Source: Clytia hemisphaerica (Eukaryota > Cnidaria > Hydrozoa > Leptothecata > Clytiidae). From it: a DNA stretch of 64,000 nt. This document shows, one piece after another, positions 11,238 to 22,325 of the stretch. A model generated the notes under the pieces. It saw nothing but the letters and a program-made list of their open reading frames with translations, did no database searches and was not told the DNA's origin. The DNA lies in the NCBI GenBank assembly GCA_902728285.1, contig CACVBU010000046.1, forward strand, positions 1 through 64,000, in the 5' to 3' direction. Within the stretch, counting starts at the first letter, position 1, and each line of letters begins with the position of its first letter. The translations under genes and the position numbers were made by a program.

Positions 11238-12068
11238 ATCTGATTTATTCCGTTTGATTAGTTCTTTATTAATAACGGTTTGAAAATCGCTTTAAATTTA
11301 CCCATTTTGCGGTAGTCTTACCCAGTTGACGTGACAAATTTCAAATGGAAATAATGCACTCAACAGTGAAGTAAAATGCGTCAATTTTTTATGTATAAAA
11401 GCTGAAACCCTTTATCTTTCGATATCTGTGGTAAAATCTCCATATATATTTGCGAGATACAGGGTTGAAAAAAGGCAATGCCATTTTTTGCAATGTTGTT
11501 TTTTTTGCAAATTTATTTTCAGCGCCAGTTAATTTTGACATTGCTTTGAATTAACGTTAGGATTGCTTACACTACAATAACTTCTAATGCTATTTTTAGG
11601 CGAACCCGAAAAAAATTTTGTTTCCGGTCCACCGGCCGGGTGAAAATTTATTTTGTTGTCACCCGACCGCATTTTTTTCGTACATCATCGTTAGGGTTAG
11701 GGTTAGTTTGTTTGTATGAAAAACTTTTGTGAATCAGTTTTTGAGGCGTGTGATTTATCGCACCAGATCGCACTGATATTTTATATTCTACTGTAAAATG
11801 CACGCCTAGAAATCACTTGGAATGAAGGTTTTATCCTGATCATAGTTATAGAAATGAAATTTTATTCATCTCAAACTAAACCCTGCATTGTTTTTTGTTA
11901 ATTCTTGCTTGCAACTCAACTTTTAAGAATGTTTAAATATACAACTTGGTTTTTATAAGGACACTGTCATTTAAATGGTACAAAAAATAGCTGTTTTTGC
12001 ACCATCTTTACACCCCTGACTAGTTTTGAAAATTAAAGACTCGTAAATGTCTACTAGGCCCTACACTG
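11238..12068. other. Intergenic stretch with no gene seen
   Basis: Nothing coding was found. A short palindrome at 11598-11686 pairs 'cgaaaaaaattttg...ccggccgggtgaaa' with 'cacccgaccgcatttttttcg' and resembles the inverted-repeat element at 60.88-61.08 kb. The rest is AT-rich single-copy-looking sequence. Confidence 0.6.
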
Positions 12069-12089
12069 ATACCTGTGGTTAAGTTAAAA

Positions 12090-12960
12090 GGTCCGTTTTC
12101 GGACCCATGCTGGTCCCGTAACTGTAAAAGGTATACTTAAAGAGATATAAGCTTTTGAACTGCGGTCCTAAAAAGGACAATAAATTGTCCTAACTGAAAG
12201 GATAATGAGTTATCCAAGATCAATAAGTCTTGATAGGGTGCTCCGATCAAGTCGAAATTTGGTACACATGAAGAACCTTATCCTACAACAAGATTCCAAT
12301 TACAAAATCTTGTAAAAAGGTCCAAAAATGGACAATAAATTGTCCTAGATGTTGTAAAGTATGGGCAATTAATTGTCATCAAAATCAACTTTAAAACAAA
12401 AATTCATTCAAGATCCTCTCAGATCAGACTCTAAATATCTCAAACATAAGATGATTAAAATGAAAATCGTTGAACGGCCCCTCTGATGGACAATCTGTTG
12501 TCCTAAAGGCAAATGTATTTAAATTAACCACTTTTTGTGCTCTAACGCTAGGGATTCAACCATTTTTATCTTTTCCAAAATAGTGCCAAAACTATTAGCT
12601 TATATAAGCTAAAATTTTGCACAAAACTGTATGAATGGTTTACAATTAGTGTCCAGATAACAGATTTTGGTTATTCGGTCCCAAAAAGGACAATAAATTG
12701 TCCTTTTTCTAAAATATAACAGTTAAAGTATGGAAAATTAATTGTCCTAAATATGGACCATTTAACCTATATCTGACTCTAAAACAGCTACAGCTGGTAG
12801 TTATTATACCCCAAATCATGACAAAAAACATGAGGGATAAGTCAAAACAGGCCATTAAATGGACAAAATGTTGTCTTGTAGTTGCGGTAAAAATAGATAG
12901 ACTATGGAGCTTTTAGATATCATTTGCAGGACAATTTTTTGTCTAACTTTGGACCCTTTT
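12090..12960. repeat. Cluster of self-complementary GGACAAT..ATTGTCC words
   Basis: About eight spaced copies of a 16-bp inverted word occur in under 900 bp, at about 12174, 12335, 12363, 12489, 12687, 12736, 12863 and 12930. The best form is GGACAATAAATTGTCC and it is often preceded by 'tcc(c)aaaaa'. The spacing is irregular (30 to 200 bp), so this is not a tandem array or CRISPR array. There is no open frame. It may be the interior of an old foldback element. Confidence 0.75.
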
Positions 12961-13882
12961 ACATTCAAACTAATTTAGTATTTCTTAGTTTATATTCTTA
13001 CAGTATAAATTAGGAGAGTTGTTCCACTCTTTTTTATTATAGCTCTACCTTTTTCTAAAGATAAACGAAAAAATACTACGTCCCAACAAACCACCTCTGG
13101 CGCTAAAAGGATACAGGAAATGTGTGTAATCTGTTATCGGAGGTAATTTCCTGATTTACATTAACAAATTTGGCTTTGAAAAGAAGCTAATATACGGTAG
13201 CAGCGGAGCAGCACAAACTTGTCGAACAAAATTGGTTTATCGAACTGATCGAACCGAAGCCCATTGATCGAACTTTTAATCGAACACTCACAATCTTTTA
13301 AAAAATCTTAGAGTTTGATTAATTTTTTCAATCAAACTTTAATTGTTCGATGGAGTTTGATTAGTTGGATTGATCGAAGTGAAGGTGGTTGAACAAAATG
13401 TTTTTGCTGCAACCATTTTTAGTAAAGAGTAAAAATTGAGGTTAATAATATTACTGCTTTGAAATAACCTACACTACTACTACTATACAGTTTTTACAAC
13501 CTAATTAAGCATTCTTCTAGATGTAACAAAATCAGTTAAAAAATTGAAATTATAGATAGAGCCAGACCCCCGCGCTCGATAGGATCGATCATCGAAACGG
13601 CTCGATGACGGATCGATATGTGATCGATGGATTACTTAACGATCCGGATAGGAGATCGATAGAGGATCGATACTCAAGATTTTTTTAAGCTTATGATTAG
13701 TTATCGATTATTTATCGATCTATCATCGATCTTTTATCAATCTCGATTTACGATCGATAACAAATCGATTAACGATCGATGACGAATCGATTAACGATCG
13801 ATGACGAATCGATTAACGATCGATGACGAATCGATATACTCGATTGAAATAGTACCTCGATAATGGATCAACGAAGGAAGGA

Positions 13883-14264
13883 CAGTCAGGCACATCCTGG
13901 CAAATGAACGGGGTGAGCATTTGCATGGGGTATTCGTCACCCAGTGTAAATGAGATAGGATGTCTCAGGCTAAAAGCGTGAAAATGAATAAAAATGAACT
14001 TCAAACTGAAAAAGGGAAAAAAGGAAGAAAACTGGGAACTTTATTTTTTCATTAAAAGTTTCTTCAATCTTCGAAGACAAAATCGACCCATGGAAAAAAA
14101 ATTTCATCTATGCAGTTCTTTGAAATGAAGCAAAATATTTCCAACCCGGTTCAATTAAACTGGGTATTCGGCGCTATTACGTCACTTTCGTTTTCGACCC
14201 CGTTCATTTGCCAATGGTCGCAAGTGAAAAATACCCCGTTCATTTGCCAGGATGTGCCTGACTG
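13883..14264. mobile_element. Nested MITE 1, CAGTCAGG-ended with 5-bp target duplication
   Basis: The ends are inverted, about 32 bp each, starting CAGTCAGGCACATCCTGGCA on both strands. AAGGA flanks it directly on each side (13878-13882 and 14265-14269). It lies within the outer GATCGAT element. The first eight bases equal those of the Rogdi-intron element at 2565, which also has a 5-bp duplication. Non-coding; the minus-strand frame 13813-14004 is incidental. Confidence 0.85.
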
Positions 14265-14266
14265 AA

Positions 14267-14610
14267 GGACCCTGCCGACGCACCGGACTTAACGAACACC
14301 GGACACGTGAAAGTCCGGTGTAAAATGAGAATTTTTTTTACCACCGGACAATTTCTACACCGGACTTAAGGAAGTCGGATGTCCGGTGTCGGAGAAAGAT
14401 ATTTTTTTCCCACCGGACAATCAAAACACCGGACATGACCAGTCCGGTGCGTCCGGTGTTTCTTATTTTTTGTTTCATAAATGTCCGGCGTCCAAAATTC
14501 CCTGTATGCAACACCGGACTGACACCGGACTTATTGCGTCCGGTGTAGCGAAAGGATACTTTTTGCCACTGGACAAATACACCGGACAGTCCGGTGCGTC
14601 GGCAGGGTCC
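14267..14610. mobile_element. Nested MITE 2, GGACCCTGCC-ended with CCGGAC iterons
   Basis: Terminal inverted repeats are GGACCCTGCCGACGCACCGG at 14267 and its complement ending at 14610. The interior holds about a dozen copies of ACACCGGAC/GTCCGGTGT in both orientations. It begins three bases after the other nested element ends. The frames across it (14338-14688 minus and 14386-14640 plus) come from the iterons and are not genes. Confidence 0.85.
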
Positions 14611-14756
14611 TACGAAGGATCGATACTCAAGACTTTTTAATGGCTGAATCTTCCATCGATCTCCTATCCGGATCGTTAAGTAATCCATCGATCACATATC
14701 GATCCGTCATCGAGCCGTTCCGATGATCGATCCTATCGAGCGCGGGGGTCTGGATA

Positions 14757-14983
14757 GAGATATATATATAAAAAAGTGTATGAAACAAAACCTAAATGAC
14801 GGTACGCCAAACAAAGATATACCTTCAGTGCTTACACACTTAGGATACCAACCTCTGCCTCTACCCCTTCCTCTTCCTGCTGGAGCTGCCATGATAAAAA
14901 CTGAAAAAGTTATGGTAAAATTGGAGAAGATCCTAATGCTGCCAACCGTCCTGCTTGCTACCCACAGAAGCTGGAAATTTTGA
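14757..14983 (-). other. Possible exon or retro-copied fragment encoding an RG-repeat start
   Basis: On the minus strand an ATG at 14889-14891 begins MAAPAGRGRGRGRGWYPK followed by a potential donor GTAAGC. Upstream sequence is pyrimidine-rich and looks like a 5' UTR. No partner exon was found, and the stretch is squeezed between two inverted-repeat elements. It could be a captured host fragment or coincidence. Function not recognised. Confidence 0.25.
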
Positions 14984-15875
14984 CAATCTATATTAACCCG
15001 ACCTCGACCTAGACCCTGACCCTTGAAAAAAGGCCGACCCTCGACCCTTGAAAAAGGCCGACCCTCGACCCTTGAAAAAGGCCGACCCTCGACCCTTGGA
15101 AAAAAGCCGACCCTCGCGACCAAATAAAATAAAAAGCCGACCCTGGGTAAAAAATGCTTATAGCGACTTTTATAAGAAGGGGCCCTTTTTTCGGACGGAG
15201 TGGCGGAATTTGGCGAAAATTTAGACGGAATTACGGAAATTGGGTTCTCTGACGGAGACGGAAAATTAGACAATTTTAGTGCGGAAAAACGGAATTTAGT
15301 TAGCAAAAAAATTTGCAGAATTTCGGAATTGGTAAAAGATATTGAAAATTTGCGGAATTTTCGACAAAATATTGAATTTCAAAGGAATTTTCGGTGACGG
15401 AATTTTGGTTCAATTTAAGACGGTTTGACGGAAATTGGAGAAAAAATTGACGGAATTGCGGAAACGGGTACCCCCTGAAACCCCCCCCCCTTATAAGAAT
15501 TTTCTTTGGATGAATTTTGCATAAACTGATTTATTAGAACACGTAAAGAATACTTTAAGAAAAGTCGTCGGTGGGGGGGGAGGATGAGATCAGTAAAACA
15601 TCAAAAAGCAGATGATACGACCCGTCGGGGGCGGGATGATGTTGAGGATCATATTCTTATAAAAAGTTGTATCCCTCCCCCTGCTTGTCTGCTCAATTTT
15701 TAATATTATTAGGAGATATGTCAATCTCATTTTAAAACACTGCAAAAAACTGTTTTTTTACACAGGGTCGGCTTTTTTCCAAGGGTCGAGGGTCGGCCTT
15801 TTTCAAGGGTCAGAGCAGAAGTCGGCCTTATTTTCAAGAGTCAGGGTCGAGGTCGAGGTCGGGTAAAATAGATTG
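14984..15875. mobile_element. Foldback element with GGGTCGG-type repeats in its ends
   Basis: The left end (CAATCTATATTAACCCGACC, then several copies of 'ccgaccctcgacccttgaaa' to 15150) is the inverse of the right end (15765-15875). The end sequences are themselves short tandem arrays, as in classical foldback elements. The middle (15190-15480) is rich in 'gacggaatt' words. A long minus-strand frame crossing the left end (14707-15306) is produced by the array and is not a gene. Confidence 0.85.
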
Positions 15876-16339
15876 CCGGAAATTTTGAAGTTTTTTCAGT
15901 TGCAGAATACCTAACACTTAACTAATTTGCGCTTACGCGTCACTCGGCAGTTATATTTTAAAGCAAACATGTGACATAACATTGCGCTTCACGTGACAAA
16001 AAAGTATTCTAATTTTGGGCTATTCATTGATTTCAAAGCCCATGAAAGGCCTCGGAAAGGCCTAGATGGAAAGGCCTAGATTCAAAACTCCGGATATATA
16101 TATGGGAGAAATGAAGCAGCCCCGCCCCGGGCAGTACCCCGCCAGTCTCTCCGCTGTCTCAAAAAGTATGTGGACATCCCGGAGGGGGGGGGCACTTAGG
16201 CAAATGGAGGGTACAGGTATGTGTCGATTTAGATTTAGTAAACTAGTCGTTGAAAACAGACCCATCATATACAAAAAATTCAAGCTCCAAATAAAAAGAA
16301 TCGAAGAGGTGAGGTTGCGTGTCTTTTCTGAATTTCAAC

Positions 16340-16715
16340 GACTAAGAAATCATAAAAAATCCAACCATAAAAAACATATAACATCAAAACACAAAAGTAT
16401 CTGAAATACTGGATTTGTTTTCAAATGAAAATAAGCTGCTTACTTACTACCAAAAAGAAAATCGCTTCCATTCTGTTATCAAAGCAGCAGTTTTAAGAGG
16501 CATTTGAAAAAAATTTATTAGTTTGATATGAACCCCTAGCACTCGTTTCCACTCGTTTTCGTGTGTATCCAGTTGTTTTTCATTCGTTTCCACCCGTTTC
16601 ACCATTCGTTTCCACTCGTTTCACCATTCGTTTCCACTCGTTTCACCATTCGTTTCCACCCGTTTGCATTCGTTTCCACTAGTTTCCCACCCGTTTCGGT
16701 GTTTAGTATCTACGC
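16340..16715. repeat. Direct duplication, copy 1 (partner 18105-18425)
   Basis: The 200 bp preceding the CACTCGTTTC foldback ('aacatcaaaacacaaaagta', 'ttaagaggcatttgaaaaaa') plus the left half of the foldback recur in the same orientation 1.75 kb away. Small deletions distinguish the copies. Confidence 0.85.
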
Positions 16716-16916
16716 TAAATTAAATGATATTTCATAGTAACATTAATAGGAACCGTAGATACTAAACACCGAAACGGGTGGGAAACTAGTGGAAACGAAC
16801 GCAAACGGGTGGAAACGAGTGGTGAAACGATTGGAAACGAGTGGCGAAACGGGTGGAAACGAATGAAAAACAACTGGAAACACATGAAAACGAGTGGAAA
16901 CGAGTGCTAGGGGGTA
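16532..16916. mobile_element. 385-bp foldback built of CACTCGTTTC iterons
   Basis: The left arm starts CCCCTAGCACTCGTTTCCAC and the right arm is its complement ending GTGCTAGGGGG. Each arm holds about ten copies of (C)ACTCGTTTC. The central ~60 bp holds an inner inverted pair 'gtttagtatctacg'. The frame 16743-16931 encoded across the iterons is an artefact. Confidence 0.85.
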
Positions 16917-16931
16917 AAGATAATTTGGCAT

Positions 16932-18104
16932 TCGCGCTCTATTCAGGTTCTAATGGTGATTGGTGCCATATACTTGATGGACCTTTACGTTTTGGCGAAA
17001 ATATATTGTATTAAGAAGTATAAAAATGATGTTTGGATAAACAAATTTTCGTTACTTTTTGCTCACCGAAAACCAATATTACTTTCCCACTAAAAATTGT
17101 TAAAACTAATATTATCCAGTCCCCTTAAAACAAAATTGAAAATTCCGTCTTTTTTACCACCTTTTTTTGTACACGAACAGGTCGAAATTTGAACAAAATA
17201 TACTTGACACGTTTTCGCGAATTTTCGGCCTTTTCGCAAAATCGTTTTACATTGCTCTTTCACGAAATTAAATTACGCGAACAAATAATGAACAGCAAAG
17301 AGTTTAAAGAGACAATTTTATATAAAGTGAAAAGCAATATAACAGCACACTCATGGGATTTTGAATTTATTAAAAAGAGTATTGTTGCATTAAACAGACT
17401 GTACCTTTATAATCATAAAGGTTGGCGAGTCCAGTCAAAACACAGATTTGATCTGCAGCGTCACGCTTCACCTTGCCTCAATAGTTAACTCAAATTGAAG
17501 CAAACCATTGCCAAACAAACTCTGCTAGTTTTTTATTATTTCAGAGAAGTAAATGCTATATTATGGCACACAAATTGTTATGTGTTTTTTCCCAAACGAA
17601 TTCCAGTTAGAGAAAAGCTTTATTTCGATTGGGATAAAAAATGTGATCTAAAATATATTAAAAAACTTACTGCTTACAAGACTCATCATTCCTGACAAAC
17701 AACGTAAACAAGCCAAGATTGGTCGCTCTCGCTGGAAGTAAATTAAATTATGTCTCCTATATCCCAAACACTGTAGTGTAGTGTTATAGTTTGGAATGCA
17801 AAAAGCTAAAATCTTCCTTTTACAAACTCTCCAGGTGTTAATTTTCATTTTGGTGCGAAAATTAGACCAGATCGATTGGAGGGCTTTACAATGTAATGGT
17901 CCAGATACACAAAAGGACGCCCAGAAAAGGAAGGGTTATGTACACCCTTTTGATAAAAGGAAGGTTTTAAAAATTGGAAGCAAGCAACACAGACAGGTCT
18001 TATTAGGAAAAACTCTTCCCTTATATTAAAAAGACTTTGCAGTGATCATTCACATCCTAAGGAAATATCAAGAATATATGCTTTGCAGCAACAACCATGT
18101 TTCT
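16932..18104. other. Intergenic stretch, no gene supported
   Basis: Several short open frames are present (e.g. 17189-17488, 17796-18029), but none has a recognisable domain, a convincing start context or splice partners. AT-rich unique-looking DNA. Confidence 0.5.
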
Positions 18105-18425
18105 TTGTCATAAAAAACATGTAACATCAAAACACAAAAGTATCTGAAATACTGGATTTAGTTTCAAATGAAAAGAAAATCTTCCATTCTGTTATCAAAG
18201 CAGCGTTCTGTTTTTAACAATGTTTTAAGAGGCATTTGAAAAAAATTGATTAGTTTGATATGAACCCCTAGCACTCGTTTCCACTCGTTTTCATGTGTTT
18301 CCAGTTGTTTTTCATTCGTTTCTATCCGTTTCGCCACTCGTTTCCAATCGTTTCACCACTTGTTTCCACCCGTTTGCATTCGTTTCCACTAGTTTCCCAC
18401 CCGTTTCGGTGTTTAGTATCTATAT
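18105..18425. repeat. Direct duplication, copy 2, containing only half of the iteron foldback
   Basis: It matches 16340-16715 in the same orientation. It includes the CCCCTAGCACTCGTTTCCAC end and iterons up to 'gtttagtatct', then stops at the symmetry centre of the other copy. This is a partial copy, so either a segmental duplication or a half-deleted element. Confidence 0.85.
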
Positions 18426-20434
18426 AAATAAATGAGCATTTCCAAAAATTCAATAAACAGAAAGAAAAATAAATGCAATCCCGCACGGGTCAGACACTTC
18501 TCCTTACGATTTTAGGTGAAGAAAAAAAGGCGTTGGAACTGGAAGAAGCTTCTAGTCGATTATTTTCCTTTTCTCTCGCACGCGCTGAATATTTAATTAG
18601 TGTTTACATTATTAGATTGGCCGTTTTATTGCCACCGGAGAAAGCATACAGCTTCTGAGGATGTCATTCATAGCTTCACGCATAAGGAAGTTGGGCAAAC
18701 ATCTCATAATTTTGCGCGTTTTTCAGTATTTTAGTTGCACTTAACGGTAGCATTCTTATCTTACGGTCCCTCTATTGTTTTTGTCTTTTTATTATCCCTG
18801 GAGAGGATTATCTGTAAAATAACATATGAAGAGCAGTATCTTCAGATATATACGCTTTTTATAGGGAAAACCAGTAAGTTATATGATTCTGGCTGGGCTG
18901 CTCTTAAATTTATATGAAATTTTCAGCCTTAAATATCAATATTAATTAAAATGGAAACATGTACTTCTCAGTAATTTCTGAAATCTGAGGTTCAGATTCT
19001 TCTTAATTTGTTCTTAGGTTTTGGCTAAATTTCAGCCTCGTATTCTTATGAAATTGTTCTTATAAAAAATGTGTAAGACAAGGCACGGATGTCACTCTAA
19101 GTAGACTGTAAATCACTCCCTTGACACATTTGTTAGCATTTGAAAGAATTTTGTCTCAGATGAGAGGTCACTCTTAACAAAAACTACTGTAGGGCTAAGA
19201 TCATTCCTTTTGAACGCAAATTCAACTCAATGTGTTCGTTTTGCTGCGGTGGCACCGTAATGAAAGCTATGGCTAGTTATAAGTAATAACCGACTAGTTT
19301 ACTAGTCTAAGGTATGTGCCACCGCAAATTCTTTTTCCGTTAGTTTGTTCGTTCGTTCATCGTTCGTTCGTCGGCACACCACCGTCAACATGATTTTTAA
19401 AAAAGTAGAAAAATATATATGGAAATATCGCTCCAACGGTGTATAACTTTCTAACATAGCATGAATGGGTGCTGAGAAAATGTCATAAAACTAAAGTGTC
19501 CACATACTTTTGAGACATACCATACTTTTAGCATTTAGGTTTGCGAGGTCTGTTTTTCCAATTTTTGGCTGAAAATTACCACTAGGAATATTTCTGGAAA
19601 TTATTATCACAAAACTTTCTTAAACATCTACAGGGAATAAAAAAATCCCTTACACCTTTTAGCTAATTTTTCATGTACTCCTAAGCTAAAGAATTATGTT
19701 GACCTCCACAAATCAGGTCCCTTAGAAAGTGTGTCATGAGTTACACCCCCTCTCCCCGTTTCAAAACAAGTTTGAGTAGAGTTTAAAAGTATGGAATAAT
19801 AAAATGAAGAAAAGTCTACAGTATTAGTTTTGAAAAATTCAGAAAAACAGCACTATAGCCTCTAACCGATCAGCAGGATACTCTCAACGACGAGGTGAAT
19901 TTTGCTGAATTTTAGCCCTAACTTACGAGTTCAGCCTAATATCTAACCTCAGCAAAAGATGTTTGAATTAATAAATGCAATTATGCTTTTATTGCCGTTG
20001 CCGATATCCTTCGACGAAACATAGGTTGAGGCTCGAGACTAACAAGAATACAGCGTAAGGTTCCGAGAGATAGAGATTCGAATTTGACAAGCTCGATTTT
20101 GAGAACCTGAAATTCAGATATTATTAGAAGTAGAAATTCACACCTGAGAAGTAGAGATGTAAATCTGAGAAGCTGAGATACAGCCAACAAATCCTACCAA
20201 AGTTGGGCGGCCTTGAGCGGTTCGCCTGGTTTTTACACAAATGACAGATTGAAACTAAAATTTACCGCTAAATTTCGAAAAAAATATCAATCGTAAACAA
20301 AGGAATTGCTAGATTCAATCTGTCGTCAAAAAATACGGCGCATTTTTAAAGGCTTCGCTTTGTCTTGCCTGAGAAAGGTTAGAAATTCTACTCTAGCCCT
20401 TCGGGCTTTAAACTCAATGGGTGAAATACTAAAA
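18426..20434. other. Intergenic stretch, no gene supported
   Basis: Only short frames without recognisable domains. A hairpin at about 19246-19330 pairs 'tgcggtggcac' with 'gtgccaccgca'. The word 'gtccacatacttttgagaca' at 19499 is the inverse of 'tgtctcaaaaagtatgtgga' at 16157, resembling a Tc1/mariner-type end, but no full element could be delimited. Confidence 0.5.
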
Positions 20435-21328
20435 CCGGCCGTCCACTAGGCTATTTTTAGCTATCACGAAATAATCATCTATAATTAACGACACTGTCTA
20501 TCGCGGAATAAACCTGTCTATCGCGTTATTTTATTTCACGATAGGGAGTGAAAAATTTTTCACTCAAGCGAAACCTTTGTTTCGCGATAGCTTTTAACAA
20601 TTGTAGACCCCTAGATATTAACCCAAATTGTGAAGTGTGCCAAATTTCAGCCAAATCCGGCCATTTTTGAAGTCTCCATGCTGCCCAAAGGTTTTTGCCT
20701 CGTTTTGGCGAAAAACTCGTCCCCAGGCCCCAAAAATAAATATTTTCAAAAAATGAAAAAAATACCCCAGATAGTCACCCAAGGAACAAGTGTGCCAAAT
20801 TTCAGCCAAATCCGACCATTTTTGAAGTCTTCAGGCTGCCCCAAAGTTTTAGCCTCGTTTTGGCGAAAAACTCGTCCTTAGGCCCCAAAAATCAAAATTT
20901 TCAAAAAATGAAAAAAATCACCCCCAGATATTCACCCAAGGAACATGTGTGCAAAATTTCAGCCAAATCCAAGCATTTTTAAAGTCTCCAGGCTGCCCTA
21001 AAGTTTTTGTGACAGACAGACAGACACACAGAACATTGTCAGATTGTAGCTCAACTGAAGTTGAGAATAGAACCACCTGCATTTCTTTTATTTCAATGTT
21101 TGCACGAGATCGAATTACATGTGATCGAAGAAAAAATGAGAGAAAATCATTTTGCGATAAAAACATCTTCATCACATGAGAGCATTTTTGACTTTTGGTG
21201 TGTGCTCTAGTGTAGTGTGATTGTATTTAATAGTGGACATGGAAAATCTAAAAATAACTTCAGACATGAGATAACATTTCGCCATTACATTTCGCGATAA
21301 CCAAAAATAGCACTAGTGGACGGCAGGC
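20435..21328. mobile_element. Foldback element enclosing a three-unit ~155-bp tandem repeat
   Basis: The ends CCGGCCGTCCACTAGGCTAT (left) and GCCTGCCGTCCACTAGTGCT (complement of right) continue with a matching 'atttttagctatcacgaaa'/'atttttggttatcgcgaaa'. Inside, 20620-21015 contains three consecutive units of about 155 bp. Each carries 'caaatttcagccaaatcc' and 'gcctcgttttggcgaaaaac' or a decayed version. The third unit is followed by 'gacagacagacagacacaca' and 'gctcaactgaagttgagaat'. Overlapping open frames on both strands follow the repeat and are not genes. Confidence 0.85.
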
Positions 21329-21360
21329 TTTACATTTTTTCGGAAATATAATTTAAAAAA

Positions 21361-22146
21361 AGGGGAGTTTCTAAACATCGACCAGAAATGGCGACCACGA
21401 CCAGCGACCACGACCGGCGACCAGATAAATTTGGGTTACCGAGTTTATCTGCTCTCTCCACCGTAGAGAACATCCAAACCGAGTCCTGATGTGGCTTTCA
21501 AATGAACCACTGAGCACGTGGCTGAGAATTACTCTAGCTGAGAATACTAAAAGTGACCTTTGACGTTACCAGTCATTTTCTAGACAAAGTGACACTTTTT
21601 GACAAAAATATTGACAGGGCAATTAAGTGTGATGCCTGTAAACTTTATTACACCAAATATTTTAATTGTACCGAATGAGATGCTTTTAGTATGAATAGAT
21701 AGAAATTGTGAGTAGGCAAACCCTGGGAAGGGCAGTTTTAGAGATATCAACCTCATCAATTATTCTATTGTCCTTACATTGTCAAAATGACTTATTTTGA
21801 CAAAATAATGATCTGATGATCAAATATAAAGGTTCCTAAATAAATTCCAGCACAAATTTTGCCACTAATTTATTTGATGCCAAAAATACAAAAGGATAGA
21901 AATTGACACTCTATTCAAGCTTCAAGAGCGTTGAAATGGCTGCTCTACACGTTTAGCACGTGGCTTTATAATCACTGTAGGTGAGACAGGGGTGAGCTTT
22001 ACTTTTCAATTCGATAAATAAATGATCATAAGAGAAAGACTCTACGGTGGAGAAAGAGGAAAAACTCGATAACCCAAATTTATCTGGTCGCCGGTCGTGA
22101 TCGCTGGTCGTGGTCGCCATTTCTGGTCGATGTTTAGAAACTCCCT
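21361..22146. mobile_element. Foldback element with ~100-bp ends (GGGGAGTTTCTAAACATCGA)
   Basis: The left end 21361-21470 and right end 22040-22146 are inverted copies. They include 'ccagaaatggcgaccacgac', 'gcgaccagataaatttgggt' and 'ctccaccgtagag'. Interior of ~570 bp is non-coding. It starts about 30 bp after the preceding element. Confidence 0.88.
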
Positions 22147-22325
22147 AAAAAAAGCCATCGTTGAATAAAATATTAATCGAATAATAAAATCTGTAATAAT
22201 AAAGTTAACTTTAAAATTTTGTAATATTATCGTTCATTGCAAGTGTTAATAAACAATTCATATAAAAATTTAGTCTAGATAATCAATATACAATGCAATT
22301 AAATTAAAATGCAATTAAAGTTATA

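Larger units (their letters stand above)
13562..14753. mobile_element. Outer foldback element (GATCGAT-rich ends) carrying two nested elements
   Basis: About 120-bp inverted ends begin CCAGACCCCCGCGCTCGATA (left) and match the complement at 14753 upward. Both ends contain the same series of ATCGAT words and the landmark 'taacgatccggataggagat'. The left half also has a short direct array of 'aatcgattaacgatcgatga' (13750-13840). Two complete inverted-repeat elements sit inside (13883-14264 and 14267-14610), so it must be older than they are. No coding frame. Confidence 0.85.

Noticed and set aside
12090..12960. CRISPR-like or riboswitch-like reading of the GGACAAT palindromes
   Set aside because: Spacing is irregular, copies vary, and the setting is an animal intergenic region.
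14386..14640. Plus and minus frames over the CCGGAC iterons (14386-14640, 14338-14688)
   Set aside because: Both strands open because of the repeat; no domain, and the region is a MITE.
16532..16916. CRISPR-like appearance of spaced CACTCGTTTC iterons
   Set aside because: Spacers are not unique or of fixed length, the iterons form an inverted-repeat element, and the genome is eukaryotic.
17189..18029. Three short plus-strand frames as a possible gene
   Set aside because: No recognised domain, no linking splice sites in phase, no start context.
16157..19520. One 3.4-kb Tc1/mariner element bounded by CAAAAGTATGTGGACA words
   Set aside because: The matched words are only ~20 bp, no transposase frame lies between, and a direct duplication interrupts the interval; two unrelated MITE relics are as likely.
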